DNA of 13,831 nucleotides, from NCBI GenBank assembly GCA_019245455.1, contig JAFARM010000224.1, forward strand, positions 1 to 13,831, read 5' to 3'. The stretch comes from Sphingomonadaceae bacterium. Lineage in GTDB: Bacteria; Pseudomonadota; Alphaproteobacteria; Sphingomonadales; Sphingomonadaceae. The notes under the pieces were generated by a model that was given only the letters and a program-made list of their open reading frames with translations, ran no database searches and had not been told where the DNA came from. Position numbers and translations under genes: made by a program. This document shows positions 1 to 6,321 of the stretch, piece after piece (positions within the stretch are counted from its first letter, which is position 1; the number at the start of each line of letters is the position of its first letter).

Positions 1-253
1 CCGCGTTCGCCGTGTCGTGGAAGCCGTTGACGAATTCGAACCCCAGCGCGATCAGCAGCGCCAGGCCGAGGAAGCCGAACGCACCGAGCGCGAGCGTCTC
101 GCCGACCTTCGACGTGTCGTCGACGATCGAATAGCCGGCGAAGGCGAGCCCGCCGATCAGCACCAGCAGGAACGCCCCCACCGCCCCCGGGTGGACCTTG
201 TGGTCCATCGGCACGCGGGTGCCGCCGTCGGCTGGGGTCGCGGTGGTCGCCAT
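1..253 (-). CDS. pit: PiT-family inorganic phosphate transporter, N-terminal part (cut by window edge)
   Basis: The first 84 codons of a minus-strand gene are visible; the rest lies beyond base 1. After a short hydrophilic N-terminus (about residues 1-22) come two hydrophobic stretches, about residues 24-42 and 55-75. They run into NGFHDTANA (residues 76-84), the signature of the first half of PiT (Pit/PHO-4) inner-membrane phosphate carriers, which take up phosphate or metal-phosphate by symport. The start at ATG 251-253 is supported by a purine-rich Shine-Dalgarno region (GAGAGGAAGG) 7 bases upstream. A PhoB-type box at 297-314 suggests induction by phosphate starvation. The acidic segment between the two hydrophobic stretches (IVDDTSKVGE) is consistent with the longer PiT subfamily. 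The family call is firm. The exact ion specificity cannot be read from this fragment. Confidence 0.85.
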   Translation of the reverse strand, partial: MATTATPADGGTRVPMDHKVHPGAVGAFLLVLIGGLAFAGYSIVDDTSKVGETLALGAFGFLGLALLIALGFEFVNGFHDTANA

Positions 254-280
254 CGCTTTGCCTTCCTCTCGGGTCGGCAC

Positions 281-286
281 ATCGTG
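281..286 (-). promoter_or_regulatory. Possible -10 element of the pit promoter
   Basis: The minus strand reads CACGAT here, exactly 10 bases downstream of the Pho box. That is the usual spacing when PhoB replaces -35 recognition. It would give a leader of about 20 bases containing the pit Shine-Dalgarno sequence. The hexamer itself is a weak match; the support comes from its placement. Confidence 0.4.
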
Positions 287-296
287 GCCGCTCGAC

Positions 297-314
297 GTGA
301 CACCGGCGTGACAC
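297..314 (-). promoter_or_regulatory. PhoB (Pho box) binding site upstream of pit
   Basis: The minus strand reads GTGTCAC-GCCG-GTGTCAC: two identical 7-base direct repeats separated by 4 bases, an 11-base period. This has the architecture of the Pho box (consensus CTGTCAT-N4-CTGTCAT). The TGTCA core is conserved in both halves and the orientation matches the downstream phosphate transporter gene, whose start lies 43 bases away. Architecture and target gene agree, so PhoB control is a reasonable inference, though not proven. Confidence 0.65.
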
Positions 315-467
315 GCGCGGGACCCGAAACGATTTCGCGCTGTCCTACACGGGCGTCGTGTGCCAGCGTCGATCCGTCATGTCCGCCTATTCCCCCTTCT
401 GCATCGCGACCGCCGGCCCGGCGGGCCTCGGGCGGGGGAAGGCGGGGGGTGGCCCAGCGCGACCTTC

Positions 468-493
468 GTCAACTTTGACAGGCGCGCCTGACA
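468..493. repeat. Overlapping palindromes with TGACA/TGTCA half-sites
   Basis: Positions 479-490 form a perfect 12-base palindrome (CAGGCGCGCCTG). It extends to 476-493 with one mismatched pair, so both ends carry a TGTCA-like half-site. The adjoining 468-479 (GTCAA-CT-TTGAC) is a second small palindrome sharing bases 476-479. The group lies 23 bases past the lysR stop and about 160 bases upstream of the pit Pho box. It could be a regulator-binding site or a weak hairpin; there is no T-run typical of an intrinsic terminator. Confidence 0.35.
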
Positions 494-516
494 CGTCCGG
501 CAGCGCCGACTCGGCC

Positions 517-1320
517 TCAGCCGCCGCGGGTCAGCGCCTCGACCAGCGCGCGGACCTTGGCCTGCCGCCACTGCGGCGTCGGCGCGACGAGCCAATAGGC
601 GTGGGGCGACGCGCCGTCGGGCGTCGCGACGAGCGGCGGCGGCAGGTCGGTGGCGAGCAGCGCCGGGACGCGGGCGACGCCGATGCCGGCGGCCGCGGCG
701 TCGAGCGCCAGGCCGGCGTCGGCGACGGTCAGGACGACCCGCGCCGCCTCATCCGGCACCCAACCGCTCCCCGGATGGTCGACGCGGCGGACAGGGTCGA
801 CGCCGGCGCGCGCCACCATGGACATCGCCCCGTCGCCGAGCGGCTTGCCGTGCAGCCCCTCGACATCGGGGGTCGGTCCATGGACGATGGCGAGGTCGAG
901 GTTGGCCTGGGTGAAGTCGACGCCGCCGTCGGCGACCTCGAGCGCGAAGCGGATGTCGGGGTTCGCCGCGCCGTACGCCGCCAGCCGCGGCGCCAGCCAG
1001 CGGGCGGTGACGTCACGCGGCGCGGCGATGGTCAGCACCTTCGACCCCTGCGCGTTCTGGAGGATGCGGACCGACTCCTCGAACTGCAGGAACCCGGCTC
1101 TAAGCGCCGGCAGCGCGCGCTCGGCCTCGGGCGTCAGCTCGAGGTTGCGCGTCATCCGCTTGAACAGGACGGTGCCGAGCACGTCCTCGAGCGCGCGGAT
1201 CTGCTGTCCGACCGCGGCGGGGGTCACGGCGAGTTCGTCGGCGGCCTTGGTGAACGACAGGTGGCGGGCGGCGGCGTCGAACACGCGCAGCGCGTTCAGG
1301 GGCAGATGCGTGCGCTTCAT
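517..1320 (-). CDS. LysR-family transcriptional regulator, GcvA-like
   Basis: This 267-residue DNA-binding regulator has an N-terminal winged helix-turn-helix (about residues 6-64: PLNALRVFDAAARH, then LSFTKAADELAVTPAAVGQQ and IRALEDVLG). That is the pattern of the GcvA/AmpR branch of LysR. A linker helix follows (about 65-90), then a co-inducer domain (about 95-265). The protein is some 30 residues shorter than usual LysR proteins. The shortfall is around residues 165-200, where GcvA-like proteins carry a longer stretch before the second effector subdomain; here this is compressed to a Pro/Gly-rich segment. The gene starts 10 bases after the apaG stop in the same direction, so it is probably the third gene of a metZ-apaG-lysR operon and not a divergent activator. 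No clear Shine-Dalgarno sequence is seen, which suggests coupling to apaG. Its target and ligand are unknown. Confidence 0.9.
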   Translation of the reverse strand: MKRTHLPLNALRVFDAAARHLSFTKAADELAVTPAAVGQQIRALEDVLGTVLFKRMTRNLELTPEAERALPALRAGFLQFEESVRILQNAQGSKVLTIAAPRDVTARWLAPRLAAYGAANPDIRFALEVADGGVDFTQANLDLAIVHGPTPDVEGLHGKPLGDGAMSMVARAGVDPVRRVDHPGSGWVPDEAARVVLTVADAGLALDAAAAGIGVARVPALLATDLPPPLVATPDGASPHAYWLVAPTPQWRQAKVRALVEALTRGG

Positions 1321-1330
1321 GCGTGACCGG

Positions 1331-1735
1331 TCAATTCACCACTCGCCGCGCATCGGGCGTATCAAGCGAGAACAGGGGGATGGCGACCTCGAACAGCCGC
1401 TCGCGCGTCGCCATCGTATAGGTCCCGACCATCGTTCCCGACGGCGTCGGCAGGGGGCAGCCGCTGACATAGTCGAACGCCTCGCCCGGCGCGATGACCG
1501 GTTGCTCGCCGACGACGCCGGGACCGCGAACCTGCTCGACGCGGCCACGGGCGTCGGTGATGATCCAATGGCGCGCGAGCAGCTGGACATCGTCGTCGGT
1601 GCCGTTCTCGATGCGGATGTGGTAGCTCCACGCCCAGGCGCCGGCATCGGGGTCCGACTGCTCGTCGAGGTAGCGCGGCGCCACCCGGACCGTCACCCCG
1701 GCCGTCGTCGCGGCATAAGGGAAAAGCGCCTTCAC
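1331..1735 (-). CDS. apaG: ApaG family protein (DUF525)
   Basis: This 134-residue single-domain protein has a fibronectin-III-like beta fold, the normal size for ApaG. The signature glycine-rich GPGVVGEQPVIAPGE is at residues 71-85, followed by FDYVSGCPLPTPSGTMVGTY. Another typical ApaG segment, SYHIRIENGTDDDVQLLARHW, is near residues 37-57. ApaG proteins are soluble, and their molecular role is not settled; in enterobacteria the gene sits beside ksgA and apaH, not metZ. The start is GTG 1733-1735, which forms a GTGA overlap with the metZ stop codon, so translation is probably coupled to metZ. Longer in-frame readings upstream only run into metZ in a different frame and are not real. Confidence 0.93.
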   Translation of the reverse strand: MKALFPYAATTAGVTVRVAPRYLDEQSDPDAGAWAWSYHIRIENGTDDDVQLLARHWIITDARGRVEQVRGPGVVGEQPVIAPGEAFDYVSGCPLPTPSGTMVGTYTMATRERLFEVAIPLFSLDTPDARRVVN

Positions 1736-2937
1736 CGCCCCGCCGCCCGCAGCGCCTGGTCGAGATCGGCGATCAGATCGGCGGCGTCCTCCAGCCCGAC
1801 CGACAACCGCAGCATCCCCTCGGTAATCCCCATCTCCTCCCGCACCGCCTCGGGCACGCTGGCGTGGGTGGTCGACGCCGGGTGCGTCATCAGCGACCGC
1901 GAGTCGCCCAGGTTGTTCGAGATGTCGATCAGCTCCAGCGTGTCGAGAACGGCGTGCGCCTGCGCCCGGTCGTCGACGAACAGGGCGATGATCGTCCCGC
2001 CGGCGCTCATCTGGCGCATCGCGAGGTCGTGCTGCGGATGGCTCGCCAGACCGGGATACAGCAGGCGCGCCACACGCGGCTCCAATGCCGTGGCCACCTC
2101 CAGCGCATTGGCGCAGGCGCGGCGCACGCGGAGGTCGATCGTCTCCAGGCTCTTCAGCACGACCCAGGCGTTGAACGCGCTCAGCACCGGCCCCGTGTGC
2201 CGCGCCATGGCGAGGTAGGTGTCGTTGATCCATCGCTCGCTGCCGAGTACCGCCCCGGCGAGCACCCGCCCCTGCCCGTCCATGTGCTTGGTCGCCGAAT
2301 GGGCGACGACATCGGCCCCGAGCGCCAGCGGCCGCTGCAGCACCGGCGAGGCGAAGGCATTGTCGACCACCACCAGCGCGCCGGCATCGTGGCCGATGTC
2401 CGCGACCGCAGCAATGTCGACGATGTCGAGGCCGGGGTTGGACGGCGTCTCCAAAAAGAAAGCTCGCGTGTTGGGCCGCCGCGCGCGCGCCCAGGCGTCG
2501 GTATCGCGACCGTCGACGACCGTCGTCGCAATGCCGAAGCGCGGCAGGATCGTATCGACCAGCACCCGGCACGACCCGAACAGCGCCCGCCCGGCGACGA
2601 GGTGATCGCCCGCCGACAAATGGCTCATCAGCGCGTGCGTCATCGCGGCCATGCCCGACGCCGTCATCCGGCACGCCTCCGCGCCCTCGAGCAGGCACAG
2701 GCGTTCCTCGACCATGGCGACCGTGGGGTTCTGCAGCCGCGAATAGGTCATGCCCGGCTCGTCGCCGCGGAAGCGCGCCGCCGCCTGGCCCGCGCTGTCA
2801 TAAGCATAGCCCGAGGTGAGGAAGATCGCCTCGCTCGTCTCGCCGAATTCGGAGCGCAGGGTTCCGCCCCGCACCGCACGCGTTGCCGGCCCCCAGCTGG
2901 TGGTGACCGCGCGATCATGGCCGGTGCTACGCTTCAT
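1732..2937 (-). CDS. metZ: O-succinylhomoserine sulfhydrylase
   Basis: This 401-residue cytosolic PLP enzyme of the Cys/Met-metabolism family (cystathionine gamma-synthase superfamily) makes homocysteine directly from O-succinylhomoserine and sulfide. The N-terminal RGGTLRSEFGETSEAIFLTS (23-42) and YSRLQNPTV (65-73) are typical. The cofactor site shows ASGMAAM (94-99), VVVDNAFASP with the pyridine-binding Asp near 192, and SATKHMDGQGR with the Schiff-base Lys at 217. DGQGR after the lysine is what I associate with MetZ; MetB or MetC are less likely. The length is normal. The start ATG 2935-2937 has only a modest GGCGGA upstream. It heads the metZ-apaG-lysR run and diverges from ndh across a 204-base gap. 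Confidence 0.93.
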   Translation of the reverse strand: MKRSTGHDRAVTTSWGPATRAVRGGTLRSEFGETSEAIFLTSGYAYDSAGQAAARFRGDEPGMTYSRLQNPTVAMVEERLCLLEGAEACRMTASGMAAMTHALMSHLSAGDHLVAGRALFGSCRVLVDTILPRFGIATTVVDGRDTDAWARARRPNTRAFFLETPSNPGLDIVDIAAVADIGHDAGALVVVDNAFASPVLQRPLALGADVVAHSATKHMDGQGRVLAGAVLGSERWINDTYLAMARHTGPVLSAFNAWVVLKSLETIDLRVRRACANALEVATALEPRVARLLYPGLASHPQHDLAMRQMSAGGTIIALFVDDRAQAHAVLDTLELIDISNNLGDSRSLMTHPASTTHASVPEAVREEMGITEGMLRLSVGLEDAADLIADLDQALRAAGR

Positions 2938-3141
2938 GTTCCGCCGCTTAGCGGGGCCGTGGCAATGGCGTCAACGCGACGGCGCGTGAGCCTTCCGCCC
3001 GCAGGCGTAACCACGATCGCGCCTTTCCTGAACTTGCGGTTGGCTCCGTGTTACCCGGCACCTCACGAGGGCCCAGATATTGACGCGCGAAGGCTGCTGG
3101 CGCAGCGCGACCGCCGATCCCGCGTGTCGAGGAGGAAGTTT
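2938..3141. promoter_or_regulatory. Divergent metZ / ndh intergenic region
   Basis: These 204 bases must hold the promoters of metZ (leftward) and ndh (rightward). I could not fix either promoter with confidence. Seen from metZ, the leader contains a small hairpin-forming stretch around 3061-3070 (CCTC-GT-GAGG) within imperfect flanking arms. Seen from ndh, GCTGC-TGGC-GCAGC at 3093-3106 can form a short hairpin. The ndh ribosome-binding site, GAGGAGG, is at 3129-3135. No tRNA or ORF with support is present. Confidence 0.4.
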
Positions 3142-4395
3142 GTGTCCGCTGATCACCACGTCGTCATCGTCGGAGCCGGGTTCGGCGGACTTGCGGCAGC
3201 CGCCGGCCTGGCAAAGGAAGATGTCCGCATCACCATCGTCGATCGGCAGAACCATCATCTCTTCCAGCCGCTGCTCTATCAGGTCGCAACGGCCGGCCTC
3301 TCGCCGGCGGACATTGCCGCGCCGATCCGCACGATCGTCAAGGACCAGCCGGCGACGGGCGTGCTGCTCGACGAGGTCGTCGGCGTCGACGCGGCAGCAA
3401 AATGCGTCAAGCTCAGCAGCGGTGCGACGCTTGGCTACGATACGCTGATTATCGCCACGGGTGCCCGTCACAGCTATTTCGGCAAGGACGAGTGGGAGAA
3501 ATTCGCGCCGGGAATCAAGACGATCGACGACGCCGTCCGCGTCCGCCGGCAGGTGCTGCTGGCGATGGAACGTGCCGAGACGATGCGGCAGGAGAACATC
3601 ACCGAACGGCAGGAGTATCTGACTTTCGTCATCATCGGCGGCGGCCCGACCGGGGTTGAAATGGCGGGGGCGATCGCAGAACTCACCCGGCACGCCGTCG
3701 CCATGGATTTTCGCCACATCACGGCCAAGTGTCTTCGCGTCATCCTGATCGAGGCGGGTCAGCGCCTGCTGCCGCCCTTTCCACCCGATCTCAGCGAGGC
3801 GGCGAAGCGATCGCTCGAACAGCTCGGGGTCGAGGTGCGTCTGAATGGCCGGGTCACCGGTATCGAAGCCAATGCCGTTACCGTCGGCGACGACCGCATC
3901 CAGGCGGCGACGATTGTCTGGGCGGCGGGTGTCCAGGCGTCCCCTGCGGCATCCTGGCTCGGCGTTGCTGGCGACCGGTCTGGCCGGGTTCCTGTCCAAG
4001 CCGATCTGACGCTTGCCGGGCACCCCGATATCTTTGTCATCGGCGATACGGCGGCGGCGATGCGGCCCGACGGGCGGCCGGTGCCTGGGGTTGCCCCGGC
4101 GGCGAAGCAGCAGGGCGAGTACGTGGCGCGTGTCGTCGCCGCCCGCCGCCGCGGCCGCACTGCACCGCCCAGCTTCGTCTACAAGGATTATGGCAACCTC
4201 GCCACGATCGGGCGCAAGCGCGCCGTCATCGACTTCGGTCGCACGCATCTGACCGGGTTTCCGGCGTGGCTCATTTGGTCCACGGCGCACCTCTATTTTC
4301 TGGTGAACTTCCGCAACCGCCTCGCCGTCGGGTGGACATGGCTGTGGAACTATCTGACGTTCGAACGCGGCGTGCGCCTCATTACGGGACTATAA
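3142..4395 (+). CDS. ndh: Type II NADH:quinone oxidoreductase (NDH-2)
   Basis: This 417-residue peripheral membrane flavoprotein passes electrons from NADH to the quinone pool without pumping protons. The FAD-binding Rossmann motif is VVIVGAGFGG at residues 7-16. The second dinucleotide fold (NADH) is FVIIGGGPTGVEMAG at 162-176. The FAD-contacting ATG (105-107) and DIFVIGD (296-302) are in place. AKQQG at 321-325 matches the conserved quinone-site region. The C-terminal aromatic, amphipathic segment (about 373-405) is the usual membrane anchor. Length is typical. The start is GTG 3142-3144, with GAGGAGG ending 6 bases upstream; the open frame further upstream has no better start. It diverges from metZ, and the next plus-strand gene starts 223 bases after its stop. 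Confidence 0.93.
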   Translation: MSADHHVVIVGAGFGGLAAAAGLAKEDVRITIVDRQNHHLFQPLLYQVATAGLSPADIAAPIRTIVKDQPATGVLLDEVVGVDAAAKCVKLSSGATLGYDTLIIATGARHSYFGKDEWEKFAPGIKTIDDAVRVRRQVLLAMERAETMRQENITERQEYLTFVIIGGGPTGVEMAGAIAELTRHAVAMDFRHITAKCLRVILIEAGQRLLPPFPPDLSEAAKRSLEQLGVEVRLNGRVTGIEANAVTVGDDRIQAATIVWAAGVQASPAASWLGVAGDRSGRVPVQADLTLAGHPDIFVIGDTAAAMRPDGRPVPGVAPAAKQQGEYVARVVAARRRGRTAPPSFVYKDYGNLATIGRKRAVIDFGRTHLTGFPAWLIWSTAHLYFLVNFRNRLAVGWTWLWNYLTFERGVRLITGL

Positions 4396-4618
4396 GGAAG
4401 TCTGGATTGCGGCGGGATCGACGGCTGCAGTGTAACAGCGACGATGCACCGCCCGAACCAGAGCCAGTGTGCAACAGATGCGCTAGGGTTCCGATGATCT
4501 TCTTGTATCCTCTCACCGCCATACTCCTCGACGAGCCGACGGCCGCGGTGCCTTCGCTGGTCGAACACCGTCGCGAGACCCTGGCGTAGCGGCTCGCGCC
4601 GCGACGACGGCAATCGTC
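4396..4618 (+). other. Intergenic leader before the four-gene export cassette
   Basis: This 223-base gap has no convincing gene. It should hold the promoter of the cassette starting at 4619, but I see no secure -35/-10 pair. Bases 4603-4618 can pair GACGA with TCGTC around a 6-base loop, ending directly at the ATG of the next gene, and no Shine-Dalgarno sequence is visible there. Two tiny open frames (4444-4497 and 4494-4589) overlap by ATGA. The second encodes a string resembling an ABC-ATPase Walker B region and is discussed among the findings. Confidence 0.4.
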
Positions 4619-5290
4619 ATGAACCCTCCAGTCCGCCCCTTCTGCTTCGGCCCCGGTTCGCGCGTCGGCGGGCCTGTGCTGGCAACGCCGCGCCTTGACG
4701 ACGCCGCGCGTGAGGGACTTGCCGAGCTTGTTCCGCTGCTCGGCTGCGGTGAGGAGGCGGCCTCGCTCGCGTTTGACCGCATCGCCGCTGTCGCCGATGA
4801 TGCACTCGCTACGGCAGCACTGGACACTATCGCGCGCGAGGAGGAGGGGCACGAGGTTCTGATTTGCGCCCTTGCGCAAGCGCTCGGGCCGGTGCCACCC
4901 AGTGCGGCAGTGCGGCGGGCGAAGCGGATGCACATCAGCTTCGGCCGCGGCAGCCCGGCGCTCCACCTGGCGCGCATCACCGCGCTCGACTCCGGGTTGT
5001 GCCTGGTCTTGGGTCGTCTCCTCGCACCCGGACGCCCACTTGCTGCCGATCCGATCTCCGGCGGTGTTCTGACGCGCATTCGACGCGACGAGACGCGCCA
5101 CGTCCGCCTGTCGCGCCGCCTGGCCGCCGAACGAGCTGCCGGTGCCCCTCTGCTCGCCGTCGCGGCCGAGGCGCGCGCCGTCTTCGCAGACGTCCTCAGC
5201 CTTGGTGGAGCGGCGTTGGAGCGCCTGGACACGGATCCCGATCGCCTGTTCGCCGATTTGCGCGCCGTGCCACGCGGGCTATTCGCGTGA
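4619..5290 (+). CDS. Ferritin-like diiron protein, first gene of an export cassette
   Basis: This 223-residue, mostly helical soluble protein has no signal peptide. It carries the metal-ligand pattern of a four-helix-bundle diiron carboxylate protein: Glu45/46 in the first core helix (GCGEEAASLAF), E75-x-x-H78 in REEEGHE, and E158-x-x-H161 in RRDETRH. In the third helix the expected Glu is not obvious; Asp124 (TALDSGL) is the likely counterpart. The fold class contains ferritins, oxygenases, N-oxygenases and acyl desaturases, so oxidation of the neighbouring ketosynthase's product is possible but is inference. The start ATG 4619-4621 lacks a Shine-Dalgarno sequence; GTG at 4676 is an alternative. 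Its stop overlaps the next start by GTGA. I do not recognise a named family member. Confidence 0.8.
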   Translation: MNPPVRPFCFGPGSRVGGPVLATPRLDDAAREGLAELVPLLGCGEEAASLAFDRIAAVADDALATAALDTIAREEEGHEVLICALAQALGPVPPSAAVRRAKRMHISFGRGSPALHLARITALDSGLCLVLGRLLAPGRPLAADPISGGVLTRIRRDETRHVRLSRRLAAERAAGAPLLAVAAEARAVFADVLSLGGAALERLDTDPDRLFADLRAVPRGLFA

Positions 5291-6321
5291 CCATCGAGCA
5301 AGCCTGGCGTTCGACCCGGCCGCTGAGCGTGCTCGGCACCGCCCACGCGCTTCCGGGTGCCCCGGTAGGTTCGCTCGATCTGATCGATCATATGGAGCGG
5401 CGTTTTGGCTTCAGGCGCGGATCGCGTGCTCGCGCGGCCGCGCAACGCCTCGGCGTTCGCTCGCGCCACTTTGTCCGCCGCTTCGCCGAGGCCGACGAGC
5501 CGGCGACGCCGACCAACGCCGCCTTGGCGGCGACTTCGGTCGAAGGCGCCTGCGCGGCTGCCGGGGTCCGCCCGCAGGATCTTGCCTATCTGATCGCCCA
5601 CACGACGACGCCGGACAGTCTGCTGCCCGCTGGCGTCGCCGCGGTGGCCGACCGCATCGGCTTCGATGGGCCGCAGGTCGAGCTGCGCCAGGCGTGCACT
5701 GGCTTTGCCAACGCGCTGATGGTCGCGACCGGTCTCTTTGCCGCAGGGTGCGACCGACCGATCGCGATCGTAGGGTCGGAGACGGGGTCGCTCCACCTTG
5801 ACCCAACGACGCTCGACAGCGACGAGAGCCAGATCGTCAACCTGATGCAGATGGGGGATGGTGCGGGGGCGGTCGTGCTCGGCCCCGGCGGCAGGACGGC
5901 GGCGATCGAGGCATCATGGTTCGCCTGCACCGGCCGACAGCGTAGCCCCGGCATCGCGCTTGCCCCCGGCGCGCGGCACTTCACGCATGACGCCGTTGCC
6001 GTCCTGCGCTCGGGGCCAGGCCTGTTCGCCGCCGGCGCGGAGATCGCCGCAAGCCTTGGCTATGACGTCGCTGCCGTCGACTGGGTCGTGCCGCATCAGG
6101 CGTCCGGACGCATCGCCGCCCCGCTCGCCGCGCACCTGGGCTGCGCCGTCGATCGCATTGCTGTGACGGCCGACACGCTTGGCAATACGGGCTCGGCCGC
6201 CATCTGGATGGCGTTGGACCGTCTTCGCCGCAACGGTATCGCCGTCGGGCAAACGGCGCTCGCCCTCGGTGCCGAGGCATCGAAGTTCATGGTTGGCGGA
6301 TTTGCCTACCGCCATGGCTGA
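5287..6321 (+). CDS. 3-oxoacyl-ACP synthase III (KAS III) family protein
   Basis: This 344-residue thiolase-fold enzyme belongs to the FabH-like group, which joins an acyl-CoA or acyl-thioester to a malonyl-type or related extender by decarboxylative Claisen condensation. The full triad is present: Cys137 in RQACTGFANAL, His270 in VVPHQASGRI and Asn300 in TLGNTGSAAIW. MGDGAGAVVLG (189-199) is the usual glycine loop. Length is normal to slightly long. The N-terminus and the C-terminus (GAEASKFMVGGFAYRHG) are unlike housekeeping FabH. Together with the neighbours this points to secondary or specialised acyl chemistry. The start GTG 5287-5289 overlaps the upstream stop (GTGA). No acyl carrier protein or malonyl transferase gene is nearby, so it would have to use cellular ACP or CoA substrates. 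Confidence 0.88.
   Translation: MTIEQAWRSTRPLSVLGTAHALPGAPVGSLDLIDHMERRFGFRRGSRARAAAQRLGVRSRHFVRRFAEADEPATPTNAALAATSVEGACAAAGVRPQDLAYLIAHTTTPDSLLPAGVAAVADRIGFDGPQVELRQACTGFANALMVATGLFAAGCDRPIAIVGSETGSLHLDPTTLDSDESQIVNLMQMGDGAGAVVLGPGGRTAAIEASWFACTGRQRSPGIALAPGARHFTHDAVAVLRSGPGLFAAGAEIAASLGYDVAAVDWVVPHQASGRIAAPLAAHLGCAVDRIAVTADTLGNTGSAAIWMALDRLRRNGIAVGQTALALGAEASKFMVGGFAYRHG

Noticed and set aside
410..424. A terminator hairpin after lysR (CCGCCGG/CCGGCGG).
   Set aside because: The perfect repeat leaves only one unpaired base, so the real stem is at most 5-6 pairs, and no T-run follows. In DNA this GC-rich such repeats are common.
2938..3141. A SAM-II riboswitch in front of metZ.
   Set aside because: I looked for the conserved P1 arms and the downstream CUAAA-type pseudoknot strand and could not find them together; the region is reported only as an unassigned leader.
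2971..4290. A 439-codon minus-strand frame opposite ndh.
   Set aside because: No motif is visible in it and it is fully covered by a typical NDH-2 with both dinucleotide folds.
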